DNA from: Narthecium ossifragum
Lineage: Eukaryota; Streptophyta; Magnoliopsida; Dioscoreales; Nartheciaceae
Direction of reading: 5' to 3'
NCBI GenBank assembly: GCA_963920575.1
Contig: OY986971.1
Location: 1-64,000, forward strand
Length of the DNA stretch: 64,000 nucleotides
A program made the translations under genes and the position numbers. Below are positions 26,250-39,687 of this stretch, piece by piece; position 1 is the first letter of the stretch, and each line of letters begins with the position of its first letter. The notes under the pieces are model-generated. The model was not told the DNA's origin. It saw only the letters and a list, made by a program, of their open reading frames with translations, and ran no database searches.

Positions 26250-28953
26250 GAGTAAAAAGTGAAAAGGTTAAAACCTAATCTAATCTATTTAGTCTACATA
26301 ATCCGTATAGGTATATAAGGCATTAGGGAATGTAGTAATGGAAAAAAAATAAGAAGTAAAAAGTTCGGATTAAAAAATAAAAAATGATATGGAAAAGGTA
26401 AATAAAGCAGGGTAAAAAGTGAAAACTAGAGAGTAAAAAGTGAAAAGCTTAAAACCTAATCTAATCTATTTTGTCTCAATAATCCGTATAGATATATAGG
26501 GTAATACGGAATGTAGTAATGGAAAAAAAATAAGGAGGAAAATGTTCGGATGAAAAAATAAAAAATGATTTGGAAAAGGTAAATAAAGCAGGGTAAAAAG
26601 TGAAACTTGGAGAGTAAAAAATGAAAAGGTTAAATCCTAATCTAATATATTTAGTGTACATAATCCATATAGGTATATAGGGCAATACGGAATGTAGTAC
26701 TGGAAAAAAATACGGAGGAAAATGTTCGGATGAAAAAATAAAAAATGATTTGGAAAAGGTAAATAAAGCAGGGTAAAAAGTGAAAATTAGAGTGTAAAAA
26801 GTAAAAAGGTTAAAACCTAATCTAATACATTAAGTGTACATAATCCGTATATGTATATAAGGCATTAGGGAATGTAGTAATGGAAAAAAAATAAGAAGTA
26901 AAAAGTTCGGATTAAAAAATAAAAAATCATATGGAAAAAGTAAATAAAGCAGGGTAAAAAGTGAAAACTAGAGAGTAAAAAGTGAAAAGGTTAAAACCTA
27001 ATCTAATCTATTTAGTCTACATAATCCGCATAGGTATATAAGGCATTAGGGAATGTAGTAATGGAAAAAAATTAGAACAAAAAAGTTTGGATTAAAAAAT
27101 AAAAAATGATAAGAAAAATGCAAATAAGCAGGGTAAAAAGTGAAATTTGGAGAGTAAATATTGAAAAAGGTTAAAACCTAATCCAATCTTTTTAGTATAC
27201 ATAATCCGTATAGGTATATAAGGCATTAGGGAATGTAGTAATGGAAAAAAATAAGAAGTAAAAAGTTCGATTTAAAAAATAAAAAATGATATGGAAAGGT
27301 AAATAAAGCAGGGTAAAAAGTGAAAACTCGATAGTAAAAAGTGAAAAGGTTAAAACCTAATCTAATTCATTTAGTCTATATAATCCGTATAGGTATATAA
27401 GGCATTAGGGAATGTAGTAATGGAAAAAATTAAGAACTTAAAAGTTCGGATGAAAAAATAAAAAATGATATGGAAAAGGTAAATAAAATAGGGTAAAAAG
27501 TGAAAACTAGAGAGTAAAAAGTGAAAAACTTAAAACCTAAACTAATCTATTTTGTCTACATAATCCGTATAGGTATATAGGGTAATACGAAATGTAGTAA
27601 TGGAATAAAAATAAGGAGGAAAATGTAAGGATGAAAAAATAAAAAATGATTTGGAAAAGGTAAATAAAGCAGGGAAAAAAGTGAAAACTGGAGAGTAAAA
27701 AGTGAAAAGGTTAAAACCTAATCTAATCTATTTAGTCTACATAATCCGTATAGGTATATAAGGCATTAGGGAATGTAGTAATGGAAAAAAAAATAAGAAG
27801 TAAAAAGTTCGGATTAAAAAATAAAAAATGATATGGAAAAGGTAAATAAAGCAGGGTAAAAAGTGAAAACTAGAGAGTAAAAAGTGAAAAGCTTAAAACC
27901 TAATCTAATCTATTTTGTCTTAATAATCCGTATAGGTATATAGGGTAATACGGAATGTAGAAATGGAAAAAAAATAAGGAGGAAAATGTTCGGATGAAAA
28001 AATAAAAAATGATTTGGAAAAGGTAAATAAAGCAGGGTAAAAAGTGAAACTTGGAGAGTAAAAAATGAAAAGGTTAAATCCTAATCTAATATATTTAGTG
28101 TACATAATCCATATAGGTATTTAGGGCAATACGGAATGTAGTAATGGAAAAAAATACAGAGGAAAATGTTCGGATGAAAAAATGAAAAATGATTTGGAAA
28201 AGGTAAATAAAGCAGGGTAAAAAGTGAAAATTGGAGAGTAAAAACTGAAATGGTTAAAACCTAATCTAATCTATTTAGTCTACATAATCCGTATAGGTAT
28301 ATAAGGCATTAGGGAATGTAGTAATGGAAAAAAATAAGAAGTAAAAAGTTCAGATTAAAAAATAAAAAATGATATGGAAAAGGTAAATAAAGCAGGGTAA
28401 AAAGTTAAAATTGGGGAGTAAAAAGTGAAAAGGTTAAAACATAATCTAATCTATTTATTCTACATAATCCGTATAGGTATATAGGGCATTAGGAAATGTA
28501 GTAATGGAAAAAAATAAGAAGTATAAAGTTCGGATTAAGAAATAAAAAATGATATGGAAAAGGTAAATAAAGCAGGGTAAAAAGTGAAAACTAGAAAGTA
28601 AAAAGTGAAAAGTTTAAAAACTAATCTAATCTATTTAGTCTACATATTCCGTATAGGTATATAAGGTAATACGGAATGTAGTAATGGAAAAAAAATAAGG
28701 AGGAAAATATTCGGATGAAAAAAAAAATGATTTGGAAAAGGTAAATAAAGCAGGGTAAAAAGTGAAAATTGGAGAGTAAAAAATGAAAAGGTTAAATCCT
28801 AATCTAATATATTTAGTGTACATAATCCATATAGGTATATAGGGCAATACGGAATGTAGTACTGGAAAAAAATACAGTGGAAAATGTTCGGATGAAAAAA
28901 TAAAAAATGATTTGGAAAAGGTAAATAAAGCAGGGTAAAAAGTTATAATTGGG
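26250..28953 (+). repeat. HOR R copy 2 (2704 bp, 15-mer)
   Basis: It repeats R1 at a 2704-bp offset with scattered single changes, such as CTAAACTAATC near 27537 and CTAGAAAGTAAAAAG near 28591. Its later part also serves as the start of the larger T1 unit. Confidence 0.84.
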
Positions 28954-31667
28954 GAGTAAAAAGTGAAAAGGTTAAAACCTAATCTAATCTATTTAGTCTA
29001 CATAATCCGTATAGGTATATAAGGCATTAGGGAATGTAGTAATGGAAAAAAAATAAGAAGTAAAAAGTTCGGATTAAAAAATAAAAAATGATATGGAAAA
29101 GGTAAATAAAGCAGGGTAAAAAGTGAAAACTAGAGAGTAAAAAGTGAAAAGCTTAAAACCTAATCTAATCTATTTTGTCTCAATAATCCGTATAGATATA
29201 TAGGGTAATACGGAATGTAGTAATGGAAAAAAAATAAGGAGGAAAATGTTCGGATGAAAAAATAAAAAATGATTTGGAAAAGGTAAATAAAGCAGGGTAA
29301 AAAGTGAAACTTGGAGAGTAAAAAATGAAAAGGTTAAATCCTAATCTAATATATTTAGTGTACATAATCCATATAGGTATATAGGGCAATACGGAATGTA
29401 GTACTGGAAAAAAATACGGAGGAAAATGTTCGGATGAAAAAATAAAAAATGATTTGGAAAAGGTAAATAAAGCAGGGTAAAAAGTGAAAATTAGAGTGTA
29501 AAAAGTAAAAAGGTTAAAACCTAATCTAATACATTAAGTGTACATAATCCGTATAGGTATATAAGGCATTAGGGAATGTAGTAATGGAAAAAAAATAAGA
29601 AGTAAAAAGTTCGGATTAAAAAATAAAAAATGATATGGAAAAGGTAAATAAAGCAGGGTAAAAAGTGAAAACTAGAGAGTAAAATAAGAAGTAAAAAGTT
29701 CGGATTAAAAAATAAAAAATCATATTGAAAAAGTAAATAAAGCAGGGTAAAAAGTGAAAACTAGAGAGTAAAAAGTGAAAAGGTTAAAACCTAATCTAAT
29801 CTATTTAGTCTACATAATCCGCATAGGTATATAAGGCATTAGGGAATGTAGTAATGGAAAAAAATTAGAACAAAAAAGTTCGGATTAAAAAATAAAAAAT
29901 GATAAGAAAAATGCAAATAAGCAGGGTAAAAAGTGAAATTTGGAGAGTAAATATTGAAAAAGGTTAAAACCTAATCCAATCTTTTTAGTATACATAATCC
30001 GTATAGGTATATAAGGCATTAGGGAATGTAGTAATGGAAAAAAATAAGAAGTAAAAAGTTCGATTTAAAAAATAAAAAATGATATGGAAAGGTAAATAAA
30101 GCAGGGTAAAAAGTGAAAACTCGATAGTAAAAAGTGAAAAGGTTAAAACCTAATCTAATTCATTTAGTCTATATAATCCGTATAGGTATATAAGGCATTA
30201 GGGAATGTAGTAATGGAAAAAATTAAGAACTTAAAAGTTCGGATGAAAAAATAAAAATTGATATGGAAAAGGTAAATAAAACAGGGTAAAAAGTGAAAAC
30301 TAGAGAGTAAAAAGTGAAAAACTTAAAACCTAATCTAATCTATTTTGTCTACATAATCCGTATAGGTATATAGGGTAATACGAAATGTAGTAATGGAATA
30401 AAAATAAGGAGGAAAATGTAAGGATGAAAAAATAAAAAATGATTTGGAAAAGGTAAATAAAGCAGGGAAAAAAGTGAAAACTGGAGAGTAAAAAGTGAAA
30501 AGGTTAAAACCTAATCTAATCTATTTAGTCTACATAATCCGTATAGGTATATAAGGCATTAGGGAATGTAGTAATGGAAAAAAAATAAGAAGTAAAAAGT
30601 TCGGATTAAAAAAGAAAAAATGATATGGAAAAGGTAAATAAAGCAGGGTAAAAAGTGAAAACTAGAGAGTAAAAAGTGAAAAGCTTAAAACCTAATCTAA
30701 TCTATTTTGTCTCAATAATCCGTATAGGTATATAGGGTAATACGGAATGTAGAAATGGAAAAAAAATAAGGAGGAAAATGTTCGGATGAAAAAATAAAAA
30801 ATGATTTGGAAAAGGTAAATAAAGCAGGGTAAAAAGTGAAACTTGGAGAGTAAAAAATGAAAAGGTTAAATCCTAATCTAATATATTTAGTGTACATAAT
30901 CCATATAGGTATTTAGGGCAATACGGAATGTAGTAATGGAAAAAAATACAGAGGAAAATATTCGGATGAAAAAATGAAAAATGATTTGGAAAAGGTAAAT
31001 AAAGCAGGGTAAAAAGTGAAAATTGGAGAGTAAAAACTGAAATGGTTAAAACCTAATCTAATCTATTTAGTCTACATAATCCGTATAGGTATATAAGGCA
31101 TTAGGGAATGTAGTAATGGAAAAAAATAAGAAGTAAAAAGTTCAGATTAAAAAATAAAAAATGATATGGAAAAGGTAAATAAAGCAGGGTAAAAAGTTAT
31201 AATTGGGGAGTAAAAAGTGAAAAGGTTAAAACATAATCTAATCTATTTATTCTACATAATCCGTATAGGTATATAGGGCATTAGGAAATGTAGTAATGGA
31301 AAAAAATAACAAGTATAAAGTTCGGATTAAGAAATAAAAAATGATATGGAAAAGGTAAATAAAGCAGGGTAAAAAGTGAAAACTAGAGAGTAAAATGTGA
31401 AAAGTTTAAAAACTAATCTAGTCTATTTAGTCAACATATTCCGTATAGGTATATAAGGTAATACGGAATGTAGTAATGGAAAAAAAATAAGGAGGAAAAT
31501 ATTCGGATGAAAAAAAAAATGATTTGGAAAAGGTAAATAAAGCAGGGTAAAAAGTGAAAATTGGAGAGTAAAAAATGAAAAGGTTAAATCCTAATCTAAT
31601 ATATTTAGTGTATATAATCCATATAGGTATATAGGGCAATACGGAATGTAGTACTGGAAAAAAATAC
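28954..31667 (+). repeat. HOR R copy 3, with internal insertion and truncated end
   Basis: It follows R2 until the 270-bp monomer at 29573-29842, which adds 89 bp, and then resumes. At 31668 it departs from R2: TACGGAGG replaces TACAGTGG. It has its own variants, including AATAACAAGTATAAAG near 31307, AAAATGTGAAAAG near 31393 and AGTCAACATATTCC near 31430. Confidence 0.8.
29573..29842 (+). repeat. 270-bp monomer with internal 89-bp duplication
   Basis: An ordinary monomer would be 181 bp. Here the segment 29596-29684 (from TAAGAAGTAAAAAG to GAGAGTAAAA) is followed by a second copy at 29685-29773. The copies differ at a few sites: TGATATGG in the first against TCATATTG in the second, and AAAGG against AAAAAG. 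The join reads GAGAGTAAAATAAGAAG, where a short TAAAA/AAAAT overlap could have guided an out-of-register exchange. The second copy is of the TCATATTG monomer type, so this is probably a fusion of two neighbouring monomers that lost about 91 bp between them. Confidence 0.87.
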
Positions 31668-33110
31668 GGAGGAAAATGTTCGGATGAAAAAATAAAAAAT
31701 GATTTGGAAAAGGTAAATAAAGCAGGGTAAAAAGTGAAAATTAGAGTGTAAAAAGTAAAAAGGTTAAAACCTAATCTAATACATTAAGTGTACATAATCC
31801 GTATATGTATATAAGGCATTTGGGAATGTAGTTATGGAAAAAAAATAAGAAGTAAAAAGTTCAGATTAAAAAATAAAAAATCATATTGAAAAAGTAAATA
31901 AAGCAGGGTAAAAAGTGAAAACTAGAGAGTAAAAAGTGAAAAGGTTAAAACCTAATCTAATCTATTTAGTCTACATAATCCGCATAGGTATATAAGGCAT
32001 TAGGGAATGTAGTAATGGAAAAAAATTAGAACAAAAAAGTTCGGATTAAAAAATAAAAAATGATTAGAAAAATGTAAATAAGCAGGGTAAAAAGTGAAAT
32101 TTGGAGAGTAAAAAGTGAAAAAGGTTAAAACCTAATCCAATCTTTTTAGTCTACATAATCCGTATAGGTATATAAGGCATTAGGGAATATAGTAATGGAA
32201 AAAAATAAGAAGTAAAAAGTTCGGTTTAAAAAATAAAAAATGATATGTAAACGTAAATAAAGCAGGGTAAAAAGTGAAAACTCGATAGTAAAAACTGAAA
32301 AGGTTAAAACCTAATCTAATTCATTTAGTCTACATAATCCGTATAGGTATATAAGGCATTAGCGAATGTAGTAATGGAAAAAATTAAGAACTTAAAAGTT
32401 CGGATGAGAAAATAAAAAATGATATGGAAAAGGTAAATAAAGCAGGGAAAAAAGTGAAAACTAGAGAGTAAAAAGTGAAAAGCTTAAAACCTAATCTAAT
32501 CTATTTTGTCTACATAATCCGTATAGGTATATAGGGTAATACGGAATGTAGTAATGGAATAAAAATAAGGAGGAAAATGTTCGGATGAAAAAATTAAAAA
32601 TGATTTGGAAAAGGTAAATAAAGCAGGGAAAAAAGTGAAAACTGGAGAGTAAAAAGTGAAAAGGTTAAAACCTAATCTAATCTATTTAGTCTACATAATC
32701 CGTATAGGTATATACGGCATTAGGGAATGTAGTAATGGAAAAAAAATAAGAAGTAAAAAGTTCGGATTAAAAAATAAAAAATGATATGGAAAAGGTAAAT
32801 AAAGCCGGGTAAAAAGTGAAAACTAGAGAGTAAAAAGTGAAAAGCTTAAAACCTAATCTAATCTATTTTGTCTCAATAATCCGTATAGGTATATAGGGTA
32901 ATACGGAATGTAGTAATGGAAAAAAAATAAGGAGGAAAATGTTCGGTTGAAAAAATAAAAAATGATTTGGAAAAGGTAAATAAAGCAGGGTAAAAAGTGA
33001 AAATTGGAGAGTAAAAAATGAAAAGTTTAAATCCTAATCTAATATATTTAGTGTACCTAATATATATAGGTATATAGGGCAATACGGAATGTAGTACTGG
33101 AAAAAAATAC

Positions 33111-36100
33111 GGAGGAAAATGTTCGGATGAAAAAATAAAAAATGATTTGGAAAAGGTAAATAAAGCAGGGTAAAAAGTGAAACTTGGAGAGTAAAAAATG
33201 AAAAGGTTAAATCCTAATCTAATATATTTAGTGTACATAATCCATATAGGTATATAGGGCAATACGGAATGTAGTACTGGAAAAAAATACGGAGGAAAAT
33301 GTTCGGATGAAAAAATAAAAAATGATTTGGAAAAGGTAAATAAAGCAGGGTAAAAAGTGAAAATTAGAGTGTAAAAAGAAAAAAGGTTAAAACCTAATCT
33401 AATACATTAAGTGTACATAATCCGTATATGTATATAAGGCATTAGGGAATGTAGTAATGGAAAAAAAATAAGAAGTAAAAAGTTCGGATTAAAAAATAAA
33501 AAATCATATGGAAAAAGTAAATAAAGCAGGGTAAAAAGTGAAAACTAGAGAGTAAAAAGTGAAAAGGTTAAAACCTAATCTAATCTATTTAGTCTACATA
33601 ATCCGCATAGGTATATAAGGCATTAGGGAATGTAGTAATGGAAAAAAATTAGAACAAAAAAGTTTGGATTAAAAAATAAAAAATGATAAGAAAAATGCAA
33701 ATAAGCAGGGTAAAAAGTGAAATTTGGAGAGTAAATATTGAAAAAGGTTAAAACCTAATCCAATCTTTTTAGTATACATAATCCGTATAGGTATATAAGG
33801 CATTAGGGAATGTAGTAATGGAAAAAAATAAGAAGTAAAAAGTTCGATTTAAAAAATAAAAAATGATATGGAAAGGTAAATAAAGCAGGGTAAAAAGTGA
33901 AAACTCGATAGTAAAAAGTGAAAAGGTTAAAACCTAATCTAATTCATTTAGTCTATATAATCCGTATAGGTATATAAGGCATTAGGGAATGTAGTAATGG
34001 AAAAAATTAAGAACTTAAAAGTTCGGATGAAAAAATAAAAAATGATATGGAAAAGGTAAATAAAATAGGGTAAAAAGTGAAAACTAGAGAGTAAAAAGTG
34101 AAAAACTTAAAACCTAATCTAATCTATTTTGTCTACATAATCCGTATAGGTATATAGGGTAATACGAAATGTAGTAATGGAATAAAAATAAGGAGGAAAA
34201 TGTAAGGATGAAAAAATAAAAAATGATTTGGAAAAGGTAAATAAAGCAGGGAAAAAAGTGAAAACTGGAGAGTAAAAAGTGAAAAGGTTAAAACCTAATC
34301 TAATCTATTTAGTCTACATAATCCGTATAGGTATATAAGGCATTAGGGAATGTAGTAATGGAAAAAAAAATAAGAAGTAAAAAGTTCGGATTAAAAAATA
34401 AAAAATGATATGGAAAAGGTAAATAAAGCAGGGTAAAAAGTGAAAACTAGAGAGTAAAAAGTGAAAAGCTTAAAACCTAATCTAATCTATTTTGTCTTAA
34501 TAATCCGTATAGGTATATAGGGTAATACGGAATGTAGAAATGGAAAAAAAATAAGGAGGAAAATGTTCGGATGAAAAAATAAAAAATGATTTGGAAAAGG
34601 TAAATAAAGCAGGGTAAAAAGTGAAACTTGGAGAGTAAAAAATGAAAAGGTTAAATCCTAATCTAATATATTTAGTGTACATAATCCATATAGGTATTTA
34701 GGGCAATACGGAATGTAGTAATGGAAAAAAATACAGAGGAAAATGTTCGGATGAAAAAATGAAAAATGATTTGGAAAAGGTAAATAAAGCAGGGTAAAAA
34801 GTGAAAATTGGAGAGTAAAAACTGAAATGGTTAAAACCTAATCTAATCTATTTAGTCTACATAATCCGTATAGGTATATAAGGCATTAGGGAATGTAGTA
34901 ATGGAAAAAAATAAGAAGTAAAAAGTTCAGATTAAAAAATAAAAAATGATATGGAAAAGGTAAATAAAGCAGGGTAAAAAGTTAAAATTGGGGAGTAAAA
35001 AGTGAAAAGGTTAAAACATAATCTAATCTATTTATTCTACATAATCCGTATAGGTATATAGGGCATTAGGAAATGTAGTAATGGAAAAAAATAAGAAGTA
35101 TAAAGTTCGGATTAAGAAATAAAAAATGATATGGAAAAGGTAAATAAAGCAGGGTAAAAAGTGAAAACTAGAAAGTAAAAAGTGAAAAGTTTAAAAACTA
35201 ATCTAATCTATTTAGTCTACATATTCCGTATAGGTATATAAGGTAATACGGAATGTAGTAATGGAAAAAAAATAAGGAGGAAAATATTCGGATGAAAAAA
35301 AAAATGATTTGGAAAAGGTAAATAAAGCAGGGTAAAAAGTGAAAATTGGAGAGTAAAAAATGAAAAGGTTAAATCCTAATCTAATATATTTAGTGTACAT
35401 AATCCATATAGGTATATAGGGCAATACGGAATGTAGTACTGGAAAAAAATACAGTGGAAAATGTTCGGATGAAAAAATAAAAAATGATTTGGAAAAGGTA
35501 AATAAAGCAGGGTAAAAAGTTATAATTGGGGAGTAAAAAGTGAAAAGGTTAAAACCTAATCTAATCTATTTAGTCTACATAATCCGTATAGGTATATAAG
35601 GCATTAGGGAATGTAGTAATGGAAAAAAAATAAGAAGTAAAAAGTTCGGATTAAAAAATAAAAAATGATATGGAAAAGGTAAATAAAGCAGGGTAAAAAG
35701 TGAAAACTAGAGAGTAAAAAGTGAAAAGCTTAAAACCTAATCTAATCTATTTTGTCTCAATAATCCGTATAGATATATAGGGTAATACGGAATGTAGTAA
35801 TGGAAAAAAAATAAGGAGGAAAATGTTCGGATGAAAAAATAAAAAATGATTTGGAAAAGGTAAATAAAGCAGGGTAAAAAGTGAAACTTGGAGAGTAAAA
35901 AATGAAAAGGTTAAATCCTAATCTAATATATTTAGTGTACATAATCCATATAGGTATATAGGGCAATACGGAATGTAGTACTGGAAAAAAATACGGAGGA
36001 AAATGTTCGGATGAAAAAATAAAAAATGATTTGGAAAAGGTAAATAAAGCAGGGTAAAAAGTGAAAATTAGAGTGTAAAAAGTAAAAAGGTTAAAACCTA

Positions 36101-39100
36101 ATCTAATACATTAAGTGTACATAATCCGTATAGGTATATAAGGCATTAGGGAATGTAGTAATGGAAAAAAAATAAGAAGTAAAAAGTTCGGATTAAAAAA
36201 TAAAAAATGATATGGAAAAGGTAAATAAAGCAGGGTAAAAAGTGAAAACTAGAGAGTAAAATAAGAAGTAAAAAGTTCGGATTAAAAAATAAAAAATCAT
36301 ATTGAAAAAGTAAATAAAGCAGGGTAAAAATTGAAAACTAGAGAGTAAAAAGTGAAAAGGTTAAAACCTAATCTAATCTATTTAGTCTACATAATCCGCA
36401 TAGGTATATAAGGCATTAGGGAATGTAGTAATGGAAAAAAATTAGAACAAAAAAGTTCGGATTAAAAAATAAAAAATGATAAGAAAAATGCAAATAAGCA
36501 GGGTAAAAAGTGAAATTTGGAGAGTAAATATTGAAAAAGGTTAAAACCTAATCCAATCTTTTTAGTATACATAATCCGTATAGGTATATAAGGCATTAGG
36601 GAATGTAGTAATGGAAAAAAATAAGAAGTAAAAAGTTCGATTTAAAAAATAAAAAATGATATGGAAAGGTAAATAAAGCAGGGTAAAAAGTGAAAACTCG
36701 ATAGTAAAAAGTGAAAAGGTTAAAACCTAATCTAATTCATTTAGTCTATATAATCCGTATAGGTATATAAGGCATTAGGGAATGTAGTAATGGAAAAAAT
36801 TAAGAACTTAAAAGTTCGGATGAAAAAATAAAAATTGATATGGAAAAGGTAAATAAAACAGGGTAAAAAGTGAAAACTAGAGAGTAAAAAGTGAAAAACT
36901 TAAAACCTAATCTAATCTATTTTGTCTACATAATCCGTATAGGTATATAGGGTAATACGAAATGTAGTAATGGAATAAAAATAAGGAGGAAAATGTAAGG
37001 ATGAAAAAATAAAAAATGATTTGGAAAAGGTAAATAAAGCAGGGAAAAAAGTGAAAACTGGAGAGTAAAAAGTGAAAAGGTTAAAACCTAATCTAATCTA
37101 TTTAGTCTACATAATCCGTATAGGTATATAAGGCATTAGGGAATGTAGTAATGGAAAAAAAATAAGAAGTAAAAAGTTCGGATTAAAAAAGAAAAAATGA
37201 TATGGAAAAGGTAAATAAAGCAGGGTAAAAAGTGAAAACTAGAGAGTAAAAAGTGAAAAGCTTAAAACCTAATCTAATCTATTTTGTCTCAATAATCCGT
37301 ATAGGTATATAGGGTAATACGGAATGTAGAAATGGAAAAAAAATAAGGAGGAAAATGTTCGGATGAAAAAATAAAAAATGATTTGGAAAAGGTAAATAAA
37401 GCAGGGTAAAAAGTGAAACTTGGAGAGTAAAAAATGAAAAGGTTAAATCCTAATCTAATATATTTAGTGTACATAATCCATATAGGTATTTAGGGCAATA
37501 CGGAATGTAGTAATGGAAAAAAATACAGAGGAAAATATTCGGATGAAAAAATGAAAAATGATTTGGAAAAGGTAAATAAAGCAGGGTAAAAAGTGAAAAT
37601 TGGAGAGTAAAAACTGAAATGGTTAAAACCTAATCTAATCTATTTAGTCTACATAATCCGTATAGGTATATAAGGCATTAGGGAATGTAGTAATGGAAAA
37701 AAATAAGAAGTAAAAAGTTCAGATTAAAAAATAAAAAATGATATGGAAAAGGTAAATAAAGCAGGGTAAAAAGTTATAATTGGGGAGTAAAAAGTGAAAA
37801 GGTTAAAACATAATCTAATCTATTTATTCTACATAATCCGTATAGGTATATAGGGCATTAGGAAATGTAGTAATGGAAAAAAATAACAAGTATAAAGTTC
37901 GGATTAAGAAATAAAAAATGATATGGAAAAGGTAAATAAAGCAGGGTAAAAAGTGAAAACTAGAGAGTAAAATGTGAAAAGTTTAAAAACTAATCTAGTC
38001 TATTTAGTCAACATATTCCGTATAGGTATATAAGGTAATACGGAATGTAGTAATGGAAAAAAAATAAGGAGGAAAATATTCGGATGAAAAAAAAAATGAT
38101 TTGGAAAAGGTAAATAAAGCAGGGTAAAAAGTGAAAATTGGAGAGTAAAAAATGAAAAGGTTAAATCCTAATCTAATATATTTAGTGTATATAATCCATA
38201 TAGGTATATAGGGCAATACGGAATGTAGTACTGGAAAAAAATACGGAGGAAAATGTTCGGATGAAAAAATAAAAAATGATTTGGAAAAGGTAAATAAAGC
38301 AGGGTAAAAAGTGAAAATTAGAGTGTAAAAAGTAAAAAGGTTAAAACCTAATCTAATACATTAAGTGTACATAATCCGTATATGTATATAAGGCATTTGG
38401 GAATGTAGTTATGGAAAAAAAATAAGAAGTAAAAAGTTCAGATTAAAAAATAAAAAATCATATTGAAAAAGTAAATAAAGCAGGGTAAAAAGTGAAAACT
38501 AGAGAGTAAAAAGTGAAAAGGTTAAAACCTAATCTAATCTATTTAGTCTACATAATCCGCATAGGTATATAAGGCATTAGGGAATGTAGTAATGGAAAAA
38601 AATTAGAACAAAAAAGTTCGGATTAAAAAATAAAAAATGATTAGAAAAATGTAAATAAGCAGGGTAAAAAGTGAAATTTGGAGAGTAAAAAGTGAAAAAG
38701 GTTAAAACCTAATCCAATCTTTTTAGTCTACATAATCCGTATAGGTATATAAGGCATTAGGGAATATAGTAATGGAAAAAAATAAGAAGTAAAAAGTTCG
38801 GTTTAAAAAATAAAAAATGATATGTAAACGTAAATAAAGCAGGGTAAAAAGTGAAAACTCGATAGTAAAAACTGAAAAGGTTAAAACCTAATCTAATTCA
38901 TTTAGTCTACATAATCCGTATAGGTATATAAGGCATTAGCGAATGTAGTAATGGAAAAAATTAAGAACTTAAAAGTTCGGATGAGAAAATAAAAAATGAT
39001 ATGGAAAAGGTAAATAAAGCAGGGAAAAAAGTGAAAACTAGAGAGTAAAAAGTGAAAAGCTTAAAACCTAATCTAATCTATTTTGTCTACATAATCCGTA

Positions 39101-39687
39101 TAGGTATATAGGGTAATACGGAATGTAGTAATGGAATAAAAATAAGGAGGAAAATGTTCGGATGAAAAAATTAAAAATGATTTGGAAAAGGTAAATAAAG
39201 CAGGGAAAAAAGTGAAAACTGGAGAGTAAAAAGTGAAAAGGTTAAAACCTAATCTAATCTATTTAGTCTACATAATCCGTATAGGTATATACGGCATTAG
39301 GGAATGTAGTAATGGAAAAAAAATAAGAAGTAAAAAGTTCGGATTAAAAAATAAAAAATGATATGGAAAAGGTAAATAAAGCCGGGTAAAAAGTGAAAAC
39401 TAGAGAGTAAAAAGTGAAAAGCTTAAAACCTAATCTAATCTATTTTGTCTCAATAATCCGTATAGGTATATAGGGTAATACGGAATGTAGTAATGGAAAA
39501 AAAATAAGGAGGAAAATGTTCGGTTGAAAAAATAAAAAATGATTTGGAAAAGGTAAATAAAGCAGGGTAAAAAGTGAAAATTGGAGAGTAAAAAATGAAA
39601 AGTTTAAATCCTAATCTAATATATTTAGTGTACCTAATATATATAGGTATATAGGGCAATACGGAATGTAGTACTGGAAAAAAATAC
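33111..39687 (+). repeat. Large tandem unit T copy 2 (6577 bp)
   Basis: All S markers recur at +6577 bp, for example GATATGTAAACG near 38819 and GTACCTAATATATATAGG near 39629. Homology to T1 continues to about 39759, where AAAATTAGAGTG replaces AAACTTGGAGAG. A private change is GTAAAAAGAAAAAAGG near 33371. Confidence 0.83.
36150..36419 (+). repeat. Second copy of the 270-bp duplicated monomer
   Basis: The same 89-bp internal duplication and the same GAGAGTAAAATAAGAAG join, displaced by exactly 6577 bp. It shows that the rearranged monomer arose before the T duplication and was carried along. It differs in the second half by AAAAATTGAAAACTAG instead of AAAAAGTGAAAACTAG. Confidence 0.87.

Larger units (their letters stand above)
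26534..33110 (+). repeat. Large tandem unit T copy 1 (6577 bp)
   Basis: It contains most of R2, all of R3 and a further segment S (31668-33110). S is marked by GTAGTTATGG near 31829, GATATGTAAACG near 32242, ATTAGCGAATG near 32359, GATGAGAAAATA near 32404, TATACGGCATTAG near 32711 and GTACCTAATATATATAGG near 33052. The whole recurs 6577 bp later with only a few differences by eye. The breakpoint lies in the shared stretch between 26534 and 26605 (33111-33182). Confidence 0.83.
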
